Shown here one piece after another: positions 1 to 6,082 of a stretch of 9,930 nt of DNA. A program made the translations under genes and the position numbers. This DNA comes from Candidatus Yanofskybacteria bacterium CG10_big_fil_rev_8_21_14_0_10_36_16. GTDB lineage: Bacteria > Patescibacteria > Paceibacteria > 2-02-FULL-40-12 > IGHO2-01-FULL-4-A. The DNA lies in the NCBI GenBank assembly GCA_002794035.1, contig PCXQ01000002.1, positions 39,074 to 49,003 on the forward strand, written 5' to 3'. Each line of letters opens with the position of its first letter. Position 1 is the stretch's first letter. The notes under the pieces were generated by a model. The model did not search any database. It saw nothing but the letters and a program-made list of their open reading frames with translations, and was not told the DNA's origin.

Positions 1-623
1 ACAAGATAAGCAGTGGGTACAACCTCAACAATACTAGACAACAAATCTAGATCGAGATGCATCTCTTGGTTTGTTGTTATCCCATGAACATTGCCAAATG
101 CTAACGCTAAACGATCAACACCGGTTTTTTCAACAAACTCCTTTGCTTCTTCAGGTTTGGTAAAATCGTCAGGACTAATTTCTATCTTGTCCTGTATTTC
201 AGAAGATCCCCTAAGATACCCCAATTCTCCCTCAATCATCATATTGGGATTTTTACTCCTGCCATACTCTACTGTTTTTTTAGTTAGCTCAATATTTTCT
301 TCAAGAGGCAACTTTGAGCCATCTATCAAAACCGTATCAAAGCCTGCATCAATCGCTTGCTTTACTGTATCCCAGCTTTTGTGATGGTCGGCATTCAAAA
401 AAACAGGGTGCCCTGTCTGGTCCTGCCATGATTTAACCAATGCCGCAGCCTGATTGTAGCCCACAAATTCCGACTCACCCTCAGATGTTGCAACCATAAC
501 AGGCAAATCAAGCTCTTGTGCCACCTCAACAAAAGCCCGCAGCTGATCTGCGGTTGAGAAGTTAAAATGTCCTATAGCTTTTTTCTCCTCCTTTGCTTTT
601 ATGAAATAATCCCTTAAATCCAT
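1..623 (-). CDS. fba: Class II fructose/tagatose-bisphosphate aldolase, 3' end missing
   Basis: Zinc-dependent class II aldolase, expected to cleave or form fructose-1,6-bisphosphate (or tagatose-1,6-bisphosphate) in the cytosol. Translating the minus strand from the ATG at 621-623 gives 207 open codons running off the left edge. Family motifs are clear: GHFNFST near residue 18, LNADHH with the catalytic Asp79 and zinc ligand His80, VLIDGS at 98-103, EGELGY at 131-136 and FGNVHG with zinc ligand His180. These positions match the GatY/KbaY numbering (about 285 residues), so roughly 75 C-terminal residues, including the third zinc histidine and phosphate-binding loop, lie outside the window. 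Only 11 bp separate it from the upstream 430-residue gene, so the two are probably co-transcribed. No Shine-Dalgarno site precedes the ATG. The family is secure; fructose versus tagatose substrate cannot be decided here. Confidence 0.93.
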   Translation of the reverse strand, partial: MDLRDYFIKAKEEKKAIGHFNFSTADQLRAFVEVAQELDLPVMVATSEGESEFVGYNQAAALVKSWQDQTGHPVFLNADHHKSWDTVKQAIDAGFDTVLIDGSKLPLEENIELTKKTVEYGRSKNPNMMIEGELGYLRGSSEIQDKIEISPDDFTKPEEAKEFVEKTGVDRLALAFGNVHGITTNQEMHLDLDLLSSIVEVVPTAYL

Positions 624-634
624 TTAAATTATTT

Positions 635-1927
635 TTACAACTTAAGAAAACCCTTTAAAATATTATCTTCAACGAGTTCATTCATTTTATCGCGCCCCAT
701 ATATCCAATAAATATTTTGTTCCAAAGCGCTTCTTGCTGATGATAAAGATATTTAATCTCACCATGGCTAACCAAAGTCATTATGGCGTCAACCAAGTCA
801 AAACTTTTTAGCTCTTCGCTGTCACCATTTTTTGAAAAAAAGTCACCAACAAAATCTAACTCATAGGCATCGCGGATAAATTCATCATTTACTCTTTCAT
901 CAAAATCAACAATCTTAGATAAATCTCTCCCCGCTTTATACCAATGCTCCGCCTCTGGGTTAACGTGGGGAACAAACAATCGTGGATCATCTTTGTTATC
1001 CTTGGTTAGATATCTCTGAATTATAGCCCAATTAATACCATCACCCTCTTTTAGTTTTAAAGCGTCCTCAATAGATATAACATCGCCCCTTAATAATGAT
1101 TTTAGATTTTCTGTAAAGTTAGGCTTGCCCTGAGTGCTACCGAAGGGTTCCTTTGCTATTTTTCTAAACAAACCGGAATAATATGGAACTTCGTTTAAAT
1201 AGTGCAATAAAAGCACAAACAATCTAATATATTCACCGGGGTCATCAACCTCTATAGGAACAATGAACACGATGCCGAGCTCCTTAAGATGGCTCAGGTT
1301 GTGGTATTTCTTTTTTAAGAATCTTTCTGCGACATCTAACCACTCTTTTTCAAGAACCTTAATCTCTACATCCCTCTCTTCAAAGTCGTCGGGAGTCAAA
1401 TCATTGTAAGCCTCGTCAAAAAACCTGTGCATCCATTCTGTATCTTGAGCAAACCTCAAAGAGCTAAAGACAGAACTAAAACCTTTTTTATCTATCAACT
1501 CCTTAACATTATCTATCTTAAAATGCTCCAAAAGATTCCCGGGTGGAAACTTCTCCAACATTTCAATCGCCTTTTCTTTTTTAACAAAAAATCCTTTGCC
1601 GGGATTTTTCAGCCTTAAAGCGACTTCACAAAGCTTACCGCATTTTTCTGAAAGCTCGTCCAATTTTGGTCTATCCAAATATTCATAAAGTGCCATTTCA
1701 AATTCTTTCAAACGTGCAGACATGGCAGTAAATATTTCTTCTCTTGTGCTCTTACGGCTCAAACCCAACCTGTCCAAAGTTCTATCTACTAATTTATCAT
1801 TTTCCTCAACAATTTCTTCCATTACGCCTGTCTTGCCTGAAATCTCTGACATTTTTTTATCCAAATCTAAAAGCACCTGTTCTTCAACATTCAAAATTTT
1901 AGCTAATTTTTTGTGACTTTCTGCCAT
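635..1927 (-). CDS. Uncharacterised 430-residue cytosolic protein linked to the aldolase gene
   Basis: I do not recognise this family. The protein has no signal peptide or membrane segment and looks mostly helical and highly charged. Residues 1-85 resemble amphipathic or coiled-coil helix, followed by a Lys/Glu-rich part. A more hydrophobic core lies around 215-250 (GIVFIVPIEVDDP, then RLFVLLLHYLNEVPYYS). The C-terminal third is rich in aromatic and acidic residues (DPRLFVPHVNPEAEHWYKAGRDL near 314-336). Residues 260-269, EPFGSTQGKP, are encoded by an inserted mini-repeat (see the repeat entry). The start at 1927 gives MAESHKKLAK; there is no clear ribosome binding site. It sits 11 bp upstream of the class II aldolase, so a role tied to that enzyme or to sugar phosphates is possible, but this rests on position alone. 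It is not GatZ/KbaZ: the length is similar but I see none of that family's motifs. Confidence 0.85.
   Translation of the reverse strand: MAESHKKLAKILNVEEQVLLDLDKKMSEISGKTGVMEEIVEENDKLVDRTLDRLGLSRKSTREEIFTAMSARLKEFEMALYEYLDRPKLDELSEKCGKLCEVALRLKNPGKGFFVKKEKAIEMLEKFPPGNLLEHFKIDNVKELIDKKGFSSVFSSLRFAQDTEWMHRFFDEAYNDLTPDDFEERDVEIKVLEKEWLDVAERFLKKKYHNLSHLKELGIVFIVPIEVDDPGEYIRLFVLLLHYLNEVPYYSGLFRKIAKEPFGSTQGKPNFTENLKSLLRGDVISIEDALKLKEGDGINWAIIQRYLTKDNKDDPRLFVPHVNPEAEHWYKAGRDLSKIVDFDERVNDEFIRDAYELDFVGDFFSKNGDSEELKSFDLVDAIMTLVSHGEIKYLYHQQEALWNKIFIGYMGRDKMNELVEDNILKGFLKL
1122..1150. repeat. In-frame mini-repeat encoding EPFGSTQGKP
   Basis: Within the 430-residue gene, positions 1128-1147 read CCCTGAG-TGCTAC-CGAAGGG. 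CCCT pairs with AGGG, followed by tandem G-A/A-G mismatches and one more G-C pair: an imperfect palindrome. On the coding strand it gives residues 260-269, E-P-F-G-S-T-Q-G-K-P. From general knowledge, peptides such as PFGSTQGKP and PFDSAQGKP recur in unrelated proteins of CPR and some other bacterial genomes, where they reflect a dispersed small DNA repeat rather than a protein domain. Only one copy is present in this window, so its repeat nature is inferred from that knowledge. Confidence 0.6.
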
Positions 1928-1968
1928 AGTATTATCTTATTTTAATCTTTAATTTAGATGTTAGACAC

Positions 1969-1996
1969 TTGACAAGATACGTAGATTTGTTAAATT
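1969..1996 (+). promoter_or_regulatory. Promoter for the plus-strand structured RNA
   Basis: A perfect -35 TTGACA at 1969-1974 is followed after 16 bp by TAAATT at 1991-1996, which keeps the key T, A and final T of the -10. The predicted start is near 2003, just ahead of the first hairpin of the RNA. No plus-strand gene lies downstream before 6245, so the promoter would serve only the RNA. Confidence 0.55.
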
Positions 1997-1999
1997 ATA
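1994..1999 (-). promoter_or_regulatory. Possible -10 element for the 430-residue gene
   Basis: The minus strand reads a perfect TATAAT here, overlapping the -10 of the plus-strand RNA promoter. The start would fall near 1987, giving a leader of about 60 nt. No recognisable -35 lies at 16-18 bp, so this is a weak call. If both are real, the two promoters face away from each other over the same bases and could compete for polymerase. Confidence 0.3.
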
Positions 2000-2002
2000 G
2001 AC

Positions 2003-2330
2003 AGGATTTCCTTCACCATTGTTTTTGGACTTTAGAGCGAGTGAGCTAAAAGGAAACCAAGATGCCAAGCTCTGTTCGATAGATAGAACGGCGTCTTGCC
2101 GAAGACCAGGCAACCATTGCTTTATCTGATGCGACAGAAGCATACCCGTTTCGAGTCGCAAATCCCGGCACCCCGGGGATTAGCCCAGCAATTTGCACAA
2201 CATGGGGGCTAATTCCCACCAAGCACTTTTCCATAGTTCTTTCTTTTCTTGAGACTGGCCACATAGGCTCGGGTGCTGAAAGCGCCGACAACAGTCTTTT
2301 GGGACCTACGCAAAGCGGGGTCCTTTTTGT
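2003..2330 (+). ncRNA. Candidate structured non-coding RNA, about 325 nt, unknown class
   Basis: A chain of hairpins fills this gap. (1) GG(A)TTTCCTT at 2004-2013 pairs with AAGGAAACC at 2050-2058. (2) CAAGATGCC at 2058-2066 pairs with GGCGTCTTG at 2090-2098, capped by GTTC/GAAC. (3) TGCGAC at 2130-2135 pairs with GTCGCA at 2155-2160. (4) A 12-bp stem joins 2175-2186 and 2206-2217. (5) GAGACTG at 2251-2257 pairs with CAGTCTT at 2292-2298 and encloses GGTGCT/AGCGCC. (6) A terminator follows. The non-Watson-Crick pairs (2063/2093, 2178/2214, 2251/2298, 2274/2284) are G-U on the plus strand but would be A-C on the minus strand, fixing the RNA strand. A promoter lies upstream. I found no tmRNA T-arm/CCA end, no RNase P GAGGAAAGUCC or ACAGAACCCGG core, and no SRP GGAAG loop. 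The reading frames crossing it resemble nothing known. Confidence 0.6.
2302..2328 (+). terminator. Rho-independent terminator of the structured RNA
   Basis: GGACC at 2302-2306 pairs with GGTCC at 2319-2323, with an inner CGC-AAA-GCG hairpin, followed directly by TTTTT at 2324-2328 and then GTTT. On the minus strand the stem is followed by CAAAAG rather than a T-run, so it points to plus-strand transcription only. It ends 15 bp before the stop codon of the convergent pfkB-like gene. Confidence 0.72.
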
Positions 2331-2343
2331 TTACAACAAAAAC

Positions 2344-3315
2344 TTATTTTTCAATAACCTCAACAAGAGGCCATGGCCCAGTATCGCCCCCCTTCAAAAT
2401 TCCAGCTACTGCCCCAAATTCGGTAACAACCGAAGAGGCATTTGCGGTGCCAAGCTGTATTGCTTTTTTAATATCTCCGCTTCTAATAAACTCGGAAACA
2501 AATCCGGAACCAAATGCATCTCCTGCACCGGTTCTTTCAACCACAGGAGAATCAGGAACTCCTGCTGTATACTCCTTACCCTCATGCCATACCCTGACCC
2601 CTTCTGGTCCCTTACTCATAACTACAGTACCCTTAAATATGCCTTTCAATTTTTCAAACGCTTCATCCTCTTTCTCATAATCAACTCCAACAAGCATTGC
2701 TGCTTCCTCCTGGTTTGTAAGATAAACATCTATCTGTTCTAGTAATGGCTTTATTTTATCTAACCCATGAGCAAGCTCTTTTCCTCCGGGGTTCATGGCT
2801 ATTTTGATATTATTCTTTACTGCATGATTTATTGAAGCTTCAAACAAATCGTAGTGTCCACCCAAAGAGCCTAGGTATATCCATTTAGAATGAAGATCGC
2901 CGAAAGGTATCTCACTAACATCAAAATGCTGACCCTCTCCTTTATAGCTCAAGATGGTTCTCTCGCCTGATTCATGAACCAAAATAGCCGAGTAAGCTGT
3001 CATATCATCATCATGAACTTGAAAAACCGGTTTAACATTTTCTTTTTCGAGCTCTGCCAATATTTCTTTCCCTGTGACATCATTGCCTATTACACCCACG
3101 CATGCCGTGCCAAGACCCTGTCTGCCAAATGTTGTTGCAACATTAACACCACCACCACCGATTGTTATGACGATTTTTTTTATTTCTATTTTGGAGCCCA
3201 AAGCAAAACACTCGGCTTGGCCGGTTGCAAAACTTGGATCTTTTATTTTTTTAAACTCCCTACTTTGAAGAAAAACATCGCGAGTAGCAGATCCAATAGT
3301 AATAATATCGTACAT
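2344..3315 (-). CDS. PfkB/ribokinase-family carbohydrate kinase
   Basis: ATP-dependent kinase of the ribokinase/PfkB fold, 323 residues, a normal length. Both family signatures are present. The N-terminal substrate-binding glycine motif is IGGGGVNVATTFGRQG at about 52-67. The C-terminal motif ERTGAGDAFGSGF at 260-272 holds the anion-hole GAGD and catalytic base Asp266. TNQEEAAML at 200-208 carries the conserved N-x-x-E that contributes to metal/phosphate binding. It would phosphorylate a sugar, sugar phosphate or nucleoside in the cytosol; the sequence does not settle which. The neighbourhood (rpe, rpiB, class II aldolase) makes a pentose or a fructose/tagatose phosphate plausible, by context only. 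It begins 64 bp after the small membrane protein gene and no terminator is visible between them, so it may be the last gene of the trxB-rpiB-rpe transcript. No Shine-Dalgarno site is seen. Confidence 0.92.
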   Translation of the reverse strand: MYDIITIGSATRDVFLQSREFKKIKDPSFATGQAECFALGSKIEIKKIVITIGGGGVNVATTFGRQGLGTACVGVIGNDVTGKEILAELEKENVKPVFQVHDDDMTAYSAILVHESGERTILSYKGEGQHFDVSEIPFGDLHSKWIYLGSLGGHYDLFEASINHAVKNNIKIAMNPGGKELAHGLDKIKPLLEQIDVYLTNQEEAAMLVGVDYEKEDEAFEKLKGIFKGTVVMSKGPEGVRVWHEGKEYTAGVPDSPVVERTGAGDAFGSGFVSEFIRSGDIKKAIQLGTANASSVVTEFGAVAGILKGGDTGPWPLVEVIEK

Positions 3316-3379
3316 ATTTATTTATAAGTGAATAAAGCAAGCGGGATACTCTCTGTTTCAAAATTGCCAATACAGTTAA

Positions 3380-3910
3380 TTACCCCAGATTATCTTTAAA
3401 CCATTTTTTAAATTCAACGATTGTTTTTTCAATTTTTACATCCATCAAACTAGCCTTTAAGCTATTTCTTTCTGCCCACAAATACAAAAAAATTATCAAC
3501 AAAGCCATTGCGGGGCCGGGATTAACAAAAGCACCTATCAATACAACAGCACCCAAAACCCAAACGGGCCACCTTCTTCTTTTAACCAAACCGTAAGAAA
3601 TACCAAGCAACAAAAGACCACCGACTACTCTAGTAAAAATCAAATAAAAAGGAACTTTGGCGTCAAAAACATCAGACATCATTCTAGCCAAAAGACCGAG
3701 TCCGGCTACCAAGCTTAAAAGTGCGACAATCCTAACCCCGAGCGGTTCATTTATTTTTGGTAAAACAAGCTGTAACTCCTTAGCTATTTTTTCTACTGTT
3801 TCCTCGCCATTTTTCTTTTTAGTTTCCTTATTATCATCTTTAGAATCCTCATAATCTAAGATTGCTACAGTTTCTTTTGTTTTGCTTTCATTTTTGGTTT
3901 TATCCGTCAT
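3380..3910 (-). CDS. Small membrane protein with four predicted transmembrane segments
   Basis: A 176-residue protein I cannot place in a named family. Residues 1-50 are hydrophilic and very rich in Lys, Glu and Asp, with no signal sequence. Hydrophobic stretches at about 58-78, 87-109, 114-130 and 131-146 look like four membrane segments. The third and fourth are separated only by a short NPGP turn and could be a re-entrant hairpin. A cluster KRRRW at 110-114 marks a probable cytosolic loop by the positive-inside rule. The C-terminal 30 residues are an amphipathic, Lys-rich tail ending in FKKWFKDNLG. Its ATG shares the sequence ATGA with the TGA stop of rpe, a 4-bp overlap typical of translational coupling, so it is made together with the epimerase. 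Function is unknown; transport or membrane tethering would be a guess. Confidence 0.82.
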   Translation of the reverse strand: MTDKTKNESKTKETVAILDYEDSKDDNKETKKKNGEETVEKIAKELQLVLPKINEPLGVRIVALLSLVAGLGLLARMMSDVFDAKVPFYLIFTRVVGGLLLLGISYGLVKRRRWPVWVLGAVVLIGAFVNPGPAMALLIIFLYLWAERNSLKASLMDVKIEKTIVEFKKWFKDNLG

Positions 3911-4551
3911 TTATTTTCTATTATTTTATTTAATGTCTCTAGTGCCTCTTTTTTATTTTTGCTTTTCCAAAAATAGCTCCCCACAATAAATTTAGACACA
4001 CCAGCCTCAGCCAGTAACCCTATCGTCTCTGGGTTAACTGATCCATCCACCTCAATAGGCACATCGGAATAATAAAAATGAAAATCCTTTATTTTTTCAA
4101 TAACCTCAGGAACAAATTTACTGCCATAAAAACCAGGGTCAACAGTCATAAAATGAACAAAGTCAATTTCATCAATATAATCCGCAAGATCATCTATTGA
4201 AGTGTTTGGATTTAATGCAATCCCAACAATTTTATCATTTTCTTTTAAATCATTGATTATCTGCTCCATTCTTTTGGTTGATTCAACATGTACAACAAAC
4301 TTATCGACATCTGTCTCAAGCCATCGCTGTATCTGATTTTCTGGTTTTTGGACCATGAGATGAACGCCGATCTTTATATCTGTAGAAACATTGGTAATTT
4401 CATTAAAACCATTAATTGTTGAATTTGGAACAAAAGAGCCATCAGCAATATCAAGATGGATACGATCAACGCCAGCCACCTCTTCAGCGGTCTTTATTTT
4501 TTCCTCAAACTCTTCTTTTGTCTTAACTAATATTGATGGTATTATCTCCAC
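3907..4551 (-). CDS. rpe: Ribulose-phosphate 3-epimerase
   Basis: Interconverts D-ribulose 5-phosphate and D-xylulose 5-phosphate in the non-oxidative pentose phosphate pathway. The 214-residue TIM barrel is of standard length with all metal and catalytic residues: PSIL at 5-8, HLD with His32 and catalytic Asp34, GVHLMV with His64, TVDPGF at 136-141 and VDGSVN with catalytic Asp169. The phosphate loop reads VGSYFW where many homologues have GSAIF. The start is a GTG at 4549-4551; no ATG or TTG lies between it and the in-frame stop of rpiB, and it puts the IIPSIL motif at the usual distance. The gene starts 15 bp after rpiB and ends with a TGA overlapping the next ATG, so it is mid-operon. The paired presence of rpiB supports the assignment. 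Confidence 0.95.
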   Translation of the reverse strand: MEIIPSILVKTKEEFEEKIKTAEEVAGVDRIHLDIADGSFVPNSTINGFNEITNVSTDIKIGVHLMVQKPENQIQRWLETDVDKFVVHVESTKRMEQIINDLKENDKIVGIALNPNTSIDDLADYIDEIDFVHFMTVDPGFYGSKFVPEVIEKIKDFHFYYSDVPIEVDGSVNPETIGLLAEAGVSKFIVGSYFWKSKNKKEALETLNKIIENK

Positions 4552-4566
4552 AAAAATATTTAAAAA

Positions 4567-5013
4567 TTAAAATGTATTTTCCATTTCTTTTATCTTGTTT
4601 AACCTTCTGACATGTCGTTCTTCCCCGGAAAAATTGCTGTCAAGATAAGCTTTTATGATTTCTTGATTAATTTCCTCATCTACATAATCGGCGGACAATG
4701 CAAGAACATTCAAATCCTCATCATTAACGGATGCTTTAACTTGTTCTGGACTTAAAATTGTTCCGGCGCGAATACCTTTTATTTTATTGGCCGCAATTGC
4801 TACACCCACTCCGGACCCGCATATCAAAATACCCCGTGATCCTTCTGAACTCGCTACTTTTTCGGCAACAGCTTTTGCAAAGTCAGGATAATCATCATCC
4901 TTATTAAATTCAGCAGGCCCCAAATCCTCACATTCAAAGCCCTGCTCGCTTAACCAGTTTTTTATCTTACCTTTTAATTCGTAACCGCGATGATCAGAAC
5001 CTATGTATATCAT
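4567..5013 (-). CDS. rpiB: Ribose-5-phosphate isomerase B (RpiB/LacAB family)
   Basis: Interconverts ribose 5-phosphate and ribulose 5-phosphate, feeding the epimerase encoded next. At 148 residues it matches the family. Visible motifs: GSDHRGYELK at 5-14 with Asp7-His8 of the phosphate/substrate site, DYPDFA at 41-46, ILICGSGVGVAIAANK at 62-77 with the catalytic Cys65, GIRAG at 80-84, and ERHVRRLNKI at 132-141 with the His/Arg phosphate ligands. Odd point: the segment usually read as RQHND-x-NVLALG, whose His opens the sugar ring in E. coli RpiB, reads SVNDEDLNVLALS, with Asp at the His position. It may use another residue or favour a different aldose phosphate; LacA/LacB-type isomerases share the fold. 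The gene starts 10 bp after trxB and is followed 15 bp later by rpe. No Shine-Dalgarno site. Confidence 0.93.
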   Translation of the reverse strand: MIYIGSDHRGYELKGKIKNWLSEQGFECEDLGPAEFNKDDDYPDFAKAVAEKVASSEGSRGILICGSGVGVAIAANKIKGIRAGTILSPEQVKASVNDEDLNVLALSADYVDEEINQEIIKAYLDSNFSGEERHVRRLNKIKEMENTF

Positions 5014-5023
5014 TTTTAAAAAA

Positions 5024-6001
5024 TTATTTTAACTTATTTAGATAATTTACAGCACTCAACAAGGCTGTGGTTCCCATGCCTGCCGCGATAACTATCTGAT
5101 TGAATGGCACGTCTGTTACGTCACCTGCGGCATATAGTCCTTCAACATTTGTGGCACAATTTTTATCAACCACAATATTACCGAATTTACTTTTCTCAAC
5201 GTTTTCAGGCACAATATTTGAATTAGGAACCATTCCTATGTGAACAAATATACCGTTTGTTTCTAAATGCTGTTCATTACCGTCCTTATCTGTGTATTTA
5301 ACACCTGTTACTAATTTATCACCTATAATTTCAGTTGTGCTTGCACTTGAAATTACTTCAACATTCTTGCTTGCCAGTTTATCAATTAACAACTTGTCTC
5401 CCTTAAACTCAGGGTTTTTGTTTATTACATATGCCTTCTTGGCGACGTCTGCCAACATTAAAGCTGACTCAAGAGCTGAGTTTCCCCCTCCGATAGTAAC
5501 CGTAACCTGATCTTTAAAAAGCGGGCCATCACATGTAGTGCAATAGCTTACCCCTTTATTGCGAAATTCTTTTTCACCAGGTATTCCCAATTCTCTGGGA
5601 TGGACTCCGGTCGTCACAATAACTGCCTTAGCGACATAATCACACGTCGATCCATTGCTCTCTCCTGGTTCAGACACCTTATCTCCAGCTTTGGTTGATC
5701 CTGAACCTTTTTTTGCTGTGATGCAAAAGGTGCCGTCTTCCTGCTTTGTAATTTTATCAACCTCAACTCCAATTTCTGGTTCAACGCCGTAAAACTTGAG
5801 ATGCTCTCTAAATTTATCGGATAATTCAGTACCGGTTGTTTCATTCACGCCCGGCCAGTTGCCAATTTCACCGGATGTGGCCACCTCACCGCCAAAATCC
5901 TTTGATATTATCTTGAAGTTAAGATTTCTTCGCGCAGCATAAATGCCAGCGCTGGTTGCAGCAGCAGAACCGCCAATGATTATCAAATCGTAATTTTCCA
6001 T
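5024..6001 (-). CDS. trxB: Thioredoxin-reductase-like flavoprotein
   Basis: FAD-dependent disulfide reductase, 325 residues from the ATG at 5999-6001. An upstream TTG at 6005-6007 is possible but adds only two residues; AAGG lies 10 nt before the ATG. In order: FAD-binding N-terminus IIIGGSAAATSAG (about 8-20), GEIGNWPG (44-51), active-site C154-T-T-C157-D-G, pyridine-nucleotide motif GGGNSA (171-176), and C-terminal FAD motif YAAGDVTD (290-297). The redox cysteines show it reduces a disulfide partner such as thioredoxin; no thioredoxin gene is in view. Odd points: the FAD glycine motif is GGSAAA rather than GxGxxG. The HRRxxFR segment that fixes NADPH in E. coli reads NKNPEFK. A hydrophilic Gly/Ser insertion (about 97-120) sits in the FAD domain. 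It heads a packed operon with rpiB and rpe. Confidence 0.9.
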   Translation of the reverse strand: MENYDLIIIGGSAAATSAGIYAARRNLNFKIISKDFGGEVATSGEIGNWPGVNETTGTELSDKFREHLKFYGVEPEIGVEVDKITKQEDGTFCITAKKGSGSTKAGDKVSEPGESNGSTCDYVAKAVIVTTGVHPRELGIPGEKEFRNKGVSYCTTCDGPLFKDQVTVTIGGGNSALESALMLADVAKKAYVINKNPEFKGDKLLIDKLASKNVEVISSASTTEIIGDKLVTGVKYTDKDGNEQHLETNGIFVHIGMVPNSNIVPENVEKSKFGNIVVDKNCATNVEGLYAAGDVTDVPFNQIVIAAGMGTTALLSAVNYLNKLK

Positions 6002-6037
6002 AAACAATTAACCTTACAATATGCAACTTACAAAGCA

Positions 6038-6082
6038 CAAACAATGTTTCATAATTAGCATTTCTAAATTCAACATTGTTTG
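6038..6082. repeat. 11-bp perfect inverted repeat in the trxB leader
   Basis: CAAACAATGTT at 6038-6048 and its exact complement AACATTGTTTG at 6072-6082 flank a 23-nt AT-rich spacer. It could be an operator for a dimeric regulator or a hairpin in the trxB leader. It is not a terminator, because no T-run follows on either strand. Confidence 0.6.

Noticed and set aside
91..384. Plus-strand 97-residue reading frame
   Set aside because: Antisense to the aldolase gene, whose motifs NADHH and GNVHG are clear; the plus frame has no family pattern.
635..1927. GatZ/KbaZ subunit of tagatose-bisphosphate aldolase
   Set aside because: The length and neighbouring aldolase fit, but the sequence shows none of the conserved GatZ motifs and no barrel pattern.
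2046..2291. Minus-strand 81-residue reading frame, and a 66-residue one at 1961-2161
   Set aside because: Both lie within the hairpin-rich region, have no ribosome site and no recognisable protein pattern. The base pairing and strand-specific wobbles explain the sequence better as RNA.
2003..2330. tmRNA, RNase P RNA, SRP RNA or 6S RNA
   Set aside because: No GGTTCGA T-arm with CCA end, no GAGGAAAGUCC/ACAGAACCCGG core, no SRP GGAAG tetraloop region, and no long rod with a central bubble. A lone ACAGAA at 2134-2139 lacks the surrounding core.
2324..2342. AT-rich palindrome TTTTTGTT-TAC-AACAAAAA as a terminator for pfkB
   Set aside because: It is mostly the T-run of the plus-strand terminator; on the minus strand it has no GC stem and no following T-run.
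2273..2742. Plus-strand frames of 135 and 147 residues
   Set aside because: They lie opposite the PfkB kinase coding region and start inside the RNA; no homologous motif seen.
3907..3912. UGA read as glycine (genetic code 25 of Gracilibacteria and Absconditabacteria)
   Set aside because: rpe ends with TGA at the normal family length and overlaps the next ATG; the other genes stay open with TGA treated as stop.
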